NCBI GenBank assembly: GCA_036273675.1
Contig: DASUHD010000178.1
Location: forward strand, 1-64,000
Direction: 5' to 3'
Source: DAHUXT01 sp036273675
GTDB lineage: Bacteria > Chloroflexota > Ktedonobacteria > Ktedonobacterales > JADMIN01
DNA: 64,000 bases
Positions 35,461 through 44,168 of this stretch are shown one piece after another (the first letter of the stretch is position 1; each line of letters begins with the position of its first letter). Below the pieces are notes generated by a model. It was not told the DNA's origin, did not search any database, and saw only the letters and a program-made list of their open reading frames with translations. The position numbers were made by a program, and so were the translations under genes.

Positions 35461-38400
35461 TTAGCGATGGAGCCACATACGCAACGCGGATAGAAGCTGC
35501 TCGGTATTGACTGGTTTGGCGAGATAGTCGGATGCGCCCGCTTCGAGGCACTTTTCGCGGTCGCCCTTCATTGCTTTGGCCGTGAGCGCGACGATGGGCA
35601 GGCGCTGAAGCGCGGGATTCCGCCGAATGACCTGCATTGTCTCGTATCCGTCCATCTCTGGCATCATGATATCCATCAGGACAATAGCCAGATCCGGTGT
35701 TGTCTTCAGCGTCTCGATGGCTTCGCGGCCTGTGCCAGCGGTGAGCACGATCATGCCGCGCCGCTCCAGGACGCTGCTGAGTGCGAAGATGTTGCGGACA
35801 TCGTCGTCAACCACCAGCACCTTCTTGCCTACCAGGTCATCATCAGAACTGTGAAGACGGTTGAGCAGGCGCTGCTTCTCCAGCGGTAGATCGCCAACCA
35901 CGCGATGGAGGAAGAGCGCCGTCTCATCCAGCAGTCGCTCGGGCGACTCGACCCCCTTCACGACAACGCTGCGCGCCAGCGTATGCAGGCGGGCGTCTTC
36001 TTCGGCTGTGAGTTGCTTGCCGGTAAACACCACCACCGGAATATCACGGAGCGCCTCGTTATCACGAATATGTTCGAGCACCTCGAACCCGGACATATCG
36101 GGTAGCCGCAGATCGAGCACGATGCAGTCGAACGGGTCGCCGTGGATCGCGTCCAGCGCCTCGGCGCCGCTGCCAACGGTGACAATCTCGATATCGCCGA
36201 AGCCCAGCAGTTCCGTGATGCTGAGCCGCTCGGCATCGTTATCTTCGACCACCAGCAGCCGCTTGCGATGTGGCGCCGCGTAGTCCTTGATACGGTCGAG
36301 CGCCAGTTCCAGACCTTCGGTTGTCGTCGGCTTCGTCAGGAAGGAGAATGCCCCGCGCGCAAGGCCGTGTCGCCGATCTTCGTCCACGGTGATGATCTGC
36401 ACCGGGATATGCCGCAATGTGGGGTCCTGCTTGAGTTGGTTGAGGACGGTCCATCCGAGCATATCTGGCAGAAACACATCAAGCGAGACCGCCGTCGGGT
36501 GGAACTGGCGGGCGAGCGCGAGCGCATCGAGGCCGCGTGTCGCCGCGATCACCTTGAACCCTTTGTCGCGCGCGAGATCAACCAGCACACGACCGTAGTA
36601 TGGGTCATCCTCGACGATCAGCAGCACCGCATCGTCAGGCTGCGCGTCATCACGGTCATCGAGCAGCGGAGCAAAGTCGGTCGGACGCTCGGTAATTCGG
36701 GCAACCGTCAGCGGGTGAGACCAGCGGGTCTCACTCATCTCAGTCCTGTCAGCACGCGCGTGCGCGGTTTCCTCTGCCGTTTCCCCAACGAGGTTACCTG
36801 AAGGGAGCGATCCGACGTAGGTCTGCGGCACGTAGAGGGTAAACGTGCTGCCAACCTCCAGCGTGCTGCGCAGATGAATCTCGCCGCCCAGCAAGCTTGC
36901 CAGCTCGCGGCTGATTGCCAGGCCCAGACCAGTGCCGCCGAAGCGGCGGTCAGTGCTGGCCTCGGCCTGTTGGAATGGCTCGAAGATGAGCTTTTGTTTG
37001 TCTGGCGGGATGCCAATGCCAGTATCGGAAACCTCAAACGCGACGACAGACGCCGTACCTTTGAGCACCGGGTGATCGGCGCTCCAGCCGCTCTTCGCCG
37101 GGTAGACGCTCAGATGAACGCCTCCCTGCTCGGTGAACTTGAAGGCATTGGAGAGCAGGTTCTTGAGGATCTGTTGCAGGCGTTTGGCGTCGGTGACGAT
37201 GCTCGGGCTAAGATGGGTGTCCACCTGTGCCTCGAAGGTGAGCCGCCGGTTGTCCGCCTCATGGCGGAACGGGCGCGCCACCATCTCCAGCAGGCTGACG
37301 ATGCCGATTTCCTCCGCATCGACCGAGACCGTGCCGGACTCGATCTTGGAGAGGTCAAGGATATCAGTAATCAGGTTCAGCAGGTCAGTTCCAGCGCCAT
37401 GGATCGTTCGGGCGAACTCCACTTGCTTCGGCGAGAGATTGCCATCGGGGTTATCGCCCAATTGTTGACCGAGGATCAGGATGCTATTCAGTGGCGTGCG
37501 CAGCTCGTGCGACATATTCGCCATGAACTCGGATTTGTACTTCGAGGTCAGCGCCAGTTCCGCGGCCTTCTCTTCCAGCGCGCGGCGCGCCTGCTCGATC
37601 TCCTGATTTTTGCGTTCCACCTCGACGTTGCGCTCGGCCAGCTGCTGCGCTTTCTGCTCCAACTGGTCGTTGGTCTGTTGCAGCTCCGTTTGTTGCGTCT
37701 GAAGCTCGGTGGCCAGCTGTTGCGACTGCTTGAGCAGCCCCTCCGTCTGCATGGTAGCCTCGATGCTATTGAGCACAATGCCGATGCTCGCGGTCAATTG
37801 TTCAAGAAACGCCAGATGCGACGCGGTGAACTTGCTCAGCGAGGCTAGCTCGATGACGGCCTTCACCTGGCCCTCGAAGAGCACGGGCAACACCACGACA
37901 TTGCGCGGGACCGTCTCGAAGAGGCTTGAGCGAATCGGCGTTGTCTCGGGCGGCAGGTTGGTAATGAGCATGCTTCGTTTCTCGACAGCGACCTGCCCCA
38001 ACAACCCCTCGCCGAACCGCAGATGCTCCTGATGACCATCCGCGCCGGAGTCGGCATAGGCCGAGAGCAACGCAAGGCCGGGCGCCGCTTCTGTCTCTAC
38101 CTGATAGATGACGCCCTGTTGCGCGTCTACCAGCGAGGTAAGCTCCGAGAGCAACATCCGGCCGACAGCGGTCAGGTCACGCTGCCCTTGCAGCATGCTG
38201 GTGAAGCGGGCGAGGTTGGTCTTTAGCCAGTCCTGTTCGGTGTTGCGGTCAGTCGTCAACCGCAGGTTATCGATCATCGTGTTGATGTTATCCGAAAGCT
38301 CGGCAACCTCGCCCCGCGCCTCCACCTGGATCGAGCGCGTCAGGTCGCCCTGCGTGACTGCCGTTGCCACCTCCGCGATCGCGCGCACCTGATTGGTCAG

Positions 38401-39924
38401 GTTCGCCGCCAGCAGGTTGACGTTGCCGGTGAGGTCTTTCCAGGTGCCTGAGGCGCCGGGAACATTCGCCTGCCCGCCGAGGCGCCCATCGACGCCCACC
38501 TCGCGCGCCACCGTCGTCACCTGATCGGCGAACGTTGCCAGCGTACCCGTCATGTTGTTGATGGTCTCGGCCAGCGCGGCAACCTCGCCTTTGGCGTTCA
38601 CTGTGAGCTTCTGGTCGAGATCGCCATTGGCTACCGCCGTCACCACCTTGACGATGCCGCGCACCTGTTCCGTCAGGTTGTTCGCCATCACGTTGACGTT
38701 GTCGGTCAGGTCTTTCCACGTCCCGGCCACCCCCGGCACAACCGCCTGGCCGCCCAACTTGCCTTCGGTGCCGACCTCGCGCGCCACGCGGGTGACCTCG
38801 CCCGCGAAGGCGTTGAGCTGGTCCACCATGGTATTGATGGTCTCCTTCAGCAGCAGGATCTCGCCTTTGACATCGACGGTGATCTTGCGCGAGAGGTCAC
38901 CCAGCGCCACCGCCGTCGTCACTTCGGCGATGTTGCGCACCTGCGCGGTGAGGTTATTGGCCATCGAGTTGACGTTGTCAGTCAAATCCTTCCAGACACC
39001 GCCCACCGCTGGCGCCTGGGCCTGGCCGCCGAGCTTGCCTTCGGTGCCGACCTCGCGCGCCACGCGGGTGACCTCGCCCGCGAAGGCGTTGAGTTGGTCC
39101 ACCATGGTATTGATGGTCTCTTTGAGCTGCAAAATCTCGCCACTGACGTTCACAGTAATCTTGCGCGAGAGGTCGCCGTTGGCGATTGCGGTCGATACCT
39201 CAGCGATGTTGCGGACCTGGGCGGTGAGGTTGTTGGCCATCGAGTTGACGTTATCGGTCAATCCCTTCCATGTCCCGGCCACCCCTGGGACGACTGCCTG
39301 CCCGCCGAGCTTGCCTTCGGTGCCGACCTCGCGCGCCACGCGGGTGACCTCGGAGGTGAAGACGCCGAGTTGCTGAATCATGGTATTGACGATCATGGCT
39401 GACCGCAGGAATTCGCCTTCCAGCGGCCTGCCATCTACATCCATGCGGACGGTCTGGCGCAGGTCGCCCTGCGCGACGGCGGCGATGGCGCCCGTCACTT
39501 CGGTCGTCGGACGTAGCAAGTCATCCACCAGGGTGTTGATGGAGACCTCCATCTCGGCCCAGGCGCCATGTGAGCGAGCGAGATGCGCACGCTCACGGGT
39601 CTTTCCTTCCTTGCCGACGACATGCCCGACCCGCTGTAGCTCCTGCGCCATGTGTTGGTTCGCGGCGACGATGTCGTTGAAGGTGTCGGCTATCTTGCCT
39701 TCCAGTCCTATCCAGTCGCCAGGGAGTCGTACCGAGAAATCGCCCGAGCGCATCGCCTGGAGTCCCTGGAGCAGCGCGCGAATCTCGGGCTGGGATTGCT
39801 TGTCGTGTCCGTTTTTCCTTCCCTGGCCATTCTGCGCGACGTGGCCTGTTGGTTCAGCGACTGTTGTGCTGTTGCTTGTCTGAGCCGCCGAACTCCCCTG
39901 CCTGCCTCGCGTTGTCCTCGTCAT
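35461..39924 (-). CDS. Nik1-like hybrid histidine kinase with six HAMP units and three receivers
   Basis: The 1487-residue protein has no membrane helix. HAMP-type units lie at about 47-100 and 140-200 and in four 92-residue repeats from 202 to 569 (each with TEGKLGGQA, NGDLSRKI, ETINTMVDQL or variants). A GAF-like domain follows at about 590-740, a coiled coil at 745-820, HisKA with MSHELRTPLNS, HATPase with NLLSNAFKFTEQGG and GTGLGLAIS, then three receivers (Asp in SLDVFLPDM, VLDLRLPDM, LMDIMMPEM). This is the plan of fungal group III kinases (Nik1/Os1), which respond to osmotic stress. It probably drives the two downstream proteins by phosphorelay. Confidence 0.9.
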   Translation of the reverse strand: MTRTTRGRQGSSAAQTSNSTTVAEPTGHVAQNGQGRKNGHDKQSQPEIRALLQGLQAMRSGDFSVRLPGDWIGLEGKIADTFNDIVAANQHMAQELQRVGHVVGKEGKTRERAHLARSHGAWAEMEVSINTLVDDLLRPTTEVTGAIAAVAQGDLRQTVRMDVDGRPLEGEFLRSAMIVNTMIQQLGVFTSEVTRVAREVGTEGKLGGQAVVPGVAGTWKGLTDNVNSMANNLTAQVRNIAEVSTAIANGDLSRKITVNVSGEILQLKETINTMVDQLNAFAGEVTRVAREVGTEGKLGGQAQAPAVGGVWKDLTDNVNSMANNLTAQVRNIAEVTTAVALGDLSRKITVDVKGEILLLKETINTMVDQLNAFAGEVTRVAREVGTEGKLGGQAVVPGVAGTWKDLTDNVNVMANNLTEQVRGIVKVVTAVANGDLDQKLTVNAKGEVAALAETINNMTGTLATFADQVTTVAREVGVDGRLGGQANVPGASGTWKDLTGNVNLLAANLTNQVRAIAEVATAVTQGDLTRSIQVEARGEVAELSDNINTMIDNLRLTTDRNTEQDWLKTNLARFTSMLQGQRDLTAVGRMLLSELTSLVDAQQGVIYQVETEAAPGLALLSAYADSGADGHQEHLRFGEGLLGQVAVEKRSMLITNLPPETTPIRSSLFETVPRNVVVLPVLFEGQVKAVIELASLSKFTASHLAFLEQLTASIGIVLNSIEATMQTEGLLKQSQQLATELQTQQTELQQTNDQLEQKAQQLAERNVEVERKNQEIEQARRALEEKAAELALTSKYKSEFMANMSHELRTPLNSILILGQQLGDNPDGNLSPKQVEFARTIHGAGTDLLNLITDILDLSKIESGTVSVDAEEIGIVSLLEMVARPFRHEADNRRLTFEAQVDTHLSPSIVTDAKRLQQILKNLLSNAFKFTEQGGVHLSVYPAKSGWSADHPVLKGTASVVAFEVSDTGIGIPPDKQKLIFEPFQQAEASTDRRFGGTGLGLAISRELASLLGGEIHLRSTLEVGSTFTLYVPQTYVGSLPSGNLVGETAEETAHARADRTEMSETRWSHPLTVARITERPTDFAPLLDDRDDAQPDDAVLLIVEDDPYYGRVLVDLARDKGFKVIAATRGLDALALARQFHPTAVSLDVFLPDMLGWTVLNQLKQDPTLRHIPVQIITVDEDRRHGLARGAFSFLTKPTTTEGLELALDRIKDYAAPHRKRLLVVEDNDAERLSITELLGFGDIEIVTVGSGAEALDAIHGDPFDCIVLDLRLPDMSGFEVLEHIRDNEALRDIPVVVFTGKQLTAEEDARLHTLARSVVVKGVESPERLLDETALFLHRVVGDLPLEKQRLLNRLHSSDDDLVGKKVLVVDDDVRNIFALSSVLERRGMIVLTAGTGREAIETLKTTPDLAIVLMDIMMPEMDGYETMQVIRRNPALQRLPIVALTAKAMKGDREKCLEAGASDYLAKPVNTEQLLSALRMWLHR
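38218..39321 (-). repeat. Four 276-base coding repeats (HAMP units)
   Basis: Four consecutive 276-base units encode 92-residue HAMP repeats. Long stretches are almost identical at the DNA level; for example the segment beginning GCCGAGCTTGCC recurs at 39028 and 39304. Recombination could change the number of units in frame. Confidence 0.85.
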
Positions 39925-40491
39925 GATGCGACTCCCTGGAACCTGAGTTGAATGCTGTCTGGTCGTGGTAGCAATCGCGGAGGTGGTAATCGTGACTCCC
40001 CACGCGTTCGCGAACCGCCAAAGTGGCAGACGCGATTGCTGTGCGGTAGTAACCCAGCGAATTTCGTGCCAATTTCGGCGAGTGCTTGTGGATTGCGATG
40101 CCGTTCAAGCGGAAGGGTTGTTGAGTTGTCGGACACTGGATCATGAGAAAGCTCGATACAGCCTGCTCTGGGCGCGATACACGCGGGGCAGTGCGACCAT
40201 GCTGCCCCGCCGATACTTCGGATGAGATTTCGATGACCATTAGTACTAATCCGCACATTATTGGCGCTGTTCCAGCCTGCGTCGCGTGCGCTACCGCTTC
40301 GTCAGTCTCTCATCACCCTCACTTGATCCTCACTTACCGCGCGACCTGATGAGATTGTGATGCCAGACTACTGTACAGAGAGAGCGGTGTCTGCTATAGT
40401 CGCCTGAACGCGCCCTGTCTGGATGTCGCGCCTTGATCATGAGGCGCGGAAGGGTGGTGTAGCGATGTAGCGATGGGGAGGGTAAGCGCAG
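39925..40491. other. Divergent intergenic region
   Basis: The 567 bases between the hybrid kinase and deacetylase genes hold only short unsupported frames on both strands. They presumably contain both promoters and leaders. No clear operator or RNA structure was identified. Confidence 0.4.
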
Positions 40492-41730
40492 GTGGAAGAA
40501 GAGTCAGAAGAGTCAGAAGAGGAGCATTCGTCAGCGGATAGCGCGGAGAGCGCGTCCGCCGCAACAGATAGTCCCGAACACAGTCCCGAGCCAGCAACGG
40601 TCGCGGATAGCCAGGCGGAGACGCTGACCGCGACGACATGGACGGTCACGGCGCCGCCAGCCCGGACAAAGAAGCGGTCTGTGCGCGTGGCATTGCTAGT
40701 GGCGAGCGTCCTGTTGCTGGTGGCAAGCCTCGCCGCCACGCTGTATATCGGCAGTGGGAACGCCGCGGGATTCTTGGTGGCGTTCACCGCGTCCAGCCCA
40801 ACGGCGCGCGCGACGCATCGGCCCGCCACCGCCACGGCGATCCCGCCAACCGCGACGTTGACTGCCACCGCGACTCCGAAGGCCACTCCGGCTATCGTGG
40901 GTGATGGCGTGCCGCCAACGAGCGGCGGTTCACTCCCACCCTATACCGGCCCAATCTCGGGCGGGCAGGGTTGCCCCAGCGGCCAGGCGCCAGCGCCAGC
41001 GGGCCGGGCGATACGCAGCGCGAGCGATTATGGCGCGCCACACGCCAACGTGGTCGCCCTGACCTTCGACGACGGCCCGACGCCTGCCTACTCCCCGGCG
41101 ATTATCTCCTACCTGGAGAAGACGCATACACCCGCCACATTCTTTGTGCTCGGCCAGTACGCCAAGGCCTATCCCTGGCTGATTCAGCGTGAGGCGGCGG
41201 ATGGGTTCACCATTGGCATTCACACCTGGAACCACCCCGACATGACGACGCTCACCCCCGCGCAGCGCGCCTGGCAGCTTGCCGCGACAGCGCAGCAACT
41301 GCATGCCGACCTGGGCGCGAGCGCATGCCTCTGGCTCTGGCGTCCGCCGTACGGCGCCTATAACGGCGCCATCATTGCTCAGGCGGGATCATTTGGCCTC
41401 ACAACGGTCATCTGGAATGATGATCCGGCGGACTGGTCGCAGCCGGGGACGATGACAATCGTCAATCGCGTGCTGGGCAATGTGCATCCCGGTTCGATCA
41501 TCCTGATGCACGACGGCCCCGCCGGGCGCTCACAGACCCTCGCCGCGCTGCCCTATATCCTCGCTGGGCTGCATCAGCGCGGCCTGACGCCGGTAAGCCT
41601 GCCGCAGTTGCTCTTCGGCTACCAGCCGCCGACACCCACGCCGACCCCGACGGGCGTCGCGACCCCAACCGAAACGCCGACACCCACGGCGACTGATACG
41701 CCGACACCCGCGCCCAGCCCGGCCGCGTGA
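40492..41730 (+). CDS. Membrane-anchored polysaccharide deacetylase (CE4)
   Basis: The 412-residue product has an acidic cytoplasmic start, a membrane helix at about residues 65-83 (VALLVASVLLLVASLAATLY), a Thr/Ala/Pro linker, then a CE4/NodB domain at about 185-375: VVALTFDDGPTP (catalytic and metal Asp) and IGIHTWNHPDM (metal His residues), with WRPPYGAYN further on. The C-terminus is a PTPT-rich tail. It should deacetylate peptidoglycan or exopolysaccharide outside the cell. The start is GTG with GGAGGG nine or so bases upstream; a Ser/Glu-rich leader is unusual. Confidence 0.88.
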   Translation: MEEESEESEEEHSSADSAESASAATDSPEHSPEPATVADSQAETLTATTWTVTAPPARTKKRSVRVALLVASVLLLVASLAATLYIGSGNAAGFLVAFTASSPTARATHRPATATAIPPTATLTATATPKATPAIVGDGVPPTSGGSLPPYTGPISGGQGCPSGQAPAPAGRAIRSASDYGAPHANVVALTFDDGPTPAYSPAIISYLEKTHTPATFFVLGQYAKAYPWLIQREAADGFTIGIHTWNHPDMTTLTPAQRAWQLAATAQQLHADLGASACLWLWRPPYGAYNGAIIAQAGSFGLTTVIWNDDPADWSQPGTMTIVNRVLGNVHPGSIILMHDGPAGRSQTLAALPYILAGLHQRGLTPVSLPQLLFGYQPPTPTPTPTGVATPTETPTPTATDTPTPAPSPAA

Positions 41731-41754
41731 GCAGAGATATCCAGTGGTCGGCGC

Positions 41755-42708
41755 TCACTTGCCTGCCAGGCGCGCCACCACCGGAGCGAACGCCTCGAAG
41801 GCGTCTTCGCGCGCCACGATATACGAGATGCCGTGTGTCACGCGCAGTTGCATGAGCCGATCTACCATCTCGTCCACACTGCCGATCAGCCAGTATGGAC
41901 TTTGTAGCAGCACGTCGGCGGTCACGGTGCTGCCGCCAGCCTGTAGCTCGCGCGCGCGCGCCTCCGCCGCCTGCTGCCGGTCGTCCGTCACGATGACGCC
42001 GCTGAGCAGCAGGTTCAGTTCTATCGCCGCGAATCGCGCCCCCGCCGCCTCGCGCACCCACGCGATCTTTCGCGCCAGCGCCGACTCCAACCGTTCTTCC
42101 GCGTCCACGGTGTTGTCCGCGTTGACCTTGAAGTGCAGCCCGACGATATCCGCCTCTCGTCCCGCCAGCGTCAGCAGCCGCTTGCCGCCGCCTCCGATGA
42201 AGATCGGCGGATGTGGCCGCTGCACGGGCGTTGGCATGCTCCGCAACCCCGTCACCTGGTAATGTTTCCCCGCGAACGTCACCGACTCCTGCGTGAAGAA
42301 TTGCCGTATGATGGTGATTGCCTCGGCCAGCCGCTCGATCCGCAGCCCCGCGCTCTCGAAGGGTAGTCCTGTTTGCTCGTAGTCGGCGAGATTCCAGCCC
42401 GCCCCGATTCCGAATTCCAGGCGGCCATCCGAGAGCAGGTCGAGCGTCGCGGTCTCCTTCGCCAGCAGCGCCGGATGGCGGAAGTCGTTGTCGTAGACAT
42501 AGCTGCCAATGCGCAGACGTGGCGTGGCGTCTGCGGCAGCCATCAGCGCCACCGAGGGCGGAAATAGCTCGTCGAAGTGGTCGGGTACCAGCAAGACCGC
42601 ATACCCCAGCTCTTCGATGCGGCGCGCCAACGTCACCCACTCCGCGCGCGAGCCTGCCCCGGTGACTCCCGCGCCAAACCGAAACGCCCGTGCCTCCGCC
42701 ATCGCCAT
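41755..42708 (-). CDS. LLM-class F420-dependent oxidoreductase
   Basis: The 317-residue product has the luciferase-like TIM-barrel pattern, with LEFGIGAGWNLADYEQTGLPF and PVQRPHPPIFIGGGGKRLLTL, which matches the F420-using branch. It should carry out hydride transfer on an unknown substrate using F420, supporting F420 use in this organism together with the PPOX protein. ATG 42708 with GAGAGGAG about ten bases upstream is preferred over 42807. The gene is divergent from the amidohydrolase gene. Confidence 0.88.
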   Translation of the reverse strand: MAMAEARAFRFGAGVTGAGSRAEWVTLARRIEELGYAVLLVPDHFDELFPPSVALMAAADATPRLRIGSYVYDNDFRHPALLAKETATLDLLSDGRLEFGIGAGWNLADYEQTGLPFESAGLRIERLAEAITIIRQFFTQESVTFAGKHYQVTGLRSMPTPVQRPHPPIFIGGGGKRLLTLAGREADIVGLHFKVNADNTVDAEERLESALARKIAWVREAAGARFAAIELNLLLSGVIVTDDRQQAAEARARELQAGGSTVTADVLLQSPYWLIGSVDEMVDRLMQLRVTHGISYIVAREDAFEAFAPVVARLAGK

Positions 42709-42900
42709 GGTATCCGCGCTCCTCTCATTTTCGTCGCGTCGATGTGTCCAGCTGATGTATTTGTGAATGTACTCTTGATGGTACGCGATGCCAAAGCGAC
42801 TGAGCAAACTGTCTGATCGCCAACTTTGCGTAGAGAGTTCCAGAGATGATACGCTGGCGCTATGCTGCGCGCACGACGGAGCCGAGCCTGATTGAAGTTA

Positions 42901-42935
42901 TCACCCATGCGGAAGGGACGTCACCCATGCGGAAG
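42901..42935 (+). repeat. Short direct duplication at the amidohydrolase start
   Basis: TCACCCATGCGGAAG occurs twice, 20 bases apart (42901 and 42921), so two ATGs in the same context stand before the gene. Only the second (42927) is in the coding frame, so the first may act as a decoy or short upstream frame. Confidence 0.7.
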
Positions 42936-43925
42936 ATCGATGCGTTCGCACACATCCTGCCTCGCGCGTATCTCGACCGGCTGGAGCGGCAGCTTGAGCA
43001 GACCATGGCTCCAAGCCAACTCAACTATTACCGCGAGGGCGTCTTCACCTTCGATCCGGTGCTGACCGACTTGGACGCGCGGTGGCGGAAGATCGAGCCG
43101 TACGGCGAGTACGCGCAGATCCTGGCGCTTGCCGTGCCGCCGCTGGAAGAGGTTGGGCCGCCAGCGGTCGCGGCGGAGTTTGCGCGCATCGCCAATGACG
43201 AGATGGCGGAGCTGGTGCGGCGGTTTCCAGATCGCTTCGCGGGCTTCGCGGCGGCGCTGCCGATGAGCGACGTCGATGCCGCCTTGATCGAGCTTGACCG
43301 CGCCCTGACGCAGCTCGGTGCGCTGGGGGCGCAGTTCTACACGAACGTCCTGGGTGTTCCGCTCGACGATCCGCGCTTCGAGCCGTTATTCGCCCGACTC
43401 GAAGAGGCCGAGCGCGCTATCTGGCTACACCCGACGCGAAGCGCGGCATGGGCCGACTATCCAGCCGAGAGCCGATCCGACTACGGCCTGTGGTGGTCCA
43501 TCGGCTGGCCCTACGAGACCGCTGCCGCCCTGGCGCGCCTGGTCTATTCAGGGCATATGGAGCGTCACCCGCGCCAGCTTGTGATCGCGCATCACGGTGG
43601 CGGCATGGTCCCGCACTTCTCGGCCCGCCTCGCGATGGGTCCCGGCTATCGGCAGGTCAAGGATACCTTGCCCCGACCGCCGCTCGACTACTTCCGGCAG
43701 TTCTACGTTGACACGGCGCTGTTTGGCGCGCCACACGCGGTCCGCTGCATCCTCGACTTCTTCGGCCCGCAACACGTGCTCTTCGGGACCGACATGCCGC
43801 TTGGCCCCGCCAACGCGGTTGAGGCGACCATCGCGGACATCGACGCGGCCAACCTTTCCAGTGAGGACATGGCCGCGGTCTACGCGGGGAATGTCGCGCG
43901 CCTGCTTGGGCTGGGGGACGGCTAA
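42927..43925 (+). CDS. Amidohydrolase, ACMSD-like
   Basis: The 332-residue product has the amidohydrolase_2 barrel: AHILPRAYLDRL early, FAGFAAALPMSD, the metal-site region ERHPRQLVIAHHGGGMVPHF, and the catalytic Asp in LFGTDMPLG. This group includes decarboxylases and hydrolases of aromatic acids such as ACMS decarboxylase; the first HxH motif is reduced to AHI here, so metal binding may differ. ATG 42927 gives the natural domain start. The stop overlaps a comM relic frame on the other strand. Confidence 0.82.
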   Translation: MRKIDAFAHILPRAYLDRLERQLEQTMAPSQLNYYREGVFTFDPVLTDLDARWRKIEPYGEYAQILALAVPPLEEVGPPAVAAEFARIANDEMAELVRRFPDRFAGFAAALPMSDVDAALIELDRALTQLGALGAQFYTNVLGVPLDDPRFEPLFARLEEAERAIWLHPTRSAAWADYPAESRSDYGLWWSIGWPYETAAALARLVYSGHMERHPRQLVIAHHGGGMVPHFSARLAMGPGYRQVKDTLPRPPLDYFRQFYVDTALFGAPHAVRCILDFFGPQHVLFGTDMPLGPANAVEATIADIDAANLSSEDMAAVYAGNVARLLGLGDG

Positions 43926-43981
43926 CAAAGCTGCCGGTATTTCGCCTCATCAGAGAGCGATCTGCCCCGCCTTGTCGCGTG

Positions 43982-44062
43982 GGCGCGGTATTGCAGCGCC
44001 TCGGCCACATGCGGCGCGGTGATCGTCTCGCTCTCGGTCAGATCGGCAATCGTGCGCGCCAG
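43982..44062 (-). pseudogene. comM: comM 3'-end relic A
   Basis: On the minus strand the piece encodes LARTIADLTESETITAPHV and EALQYRA, the C-terminal AAA lid of the Mg-chelatase-like protein ComM. Homology is limited to about 27 residues; the ends on both sides differ from relics B, C and D. It lies between the amidohydrolase and the kinase gene. Confidence 0.8.
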
Positions 44063-44168
44063 AGTCGTCGCAGGGGCAAGCGCGCGGGTAACAATTACTC
44101 TATCGATTGCCGATATGTACTCGTACGGAGATATCACTTGTATAGGGAAGCCTGCGCTGGAGTTTGCC

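Noticed and set aside
38552..39376. A 274-codon plus-strand frame with internal repeats
   Set aside because: The repeats are simply the antisense of the HAMP repeats in the hybrid kinase.
43922..44137. A 71-codon minus-strand frame as an intact small gene
   Set aside because: Its central part is a piece of comM and both ends are unrelated sequence, so it is treated as a relic.
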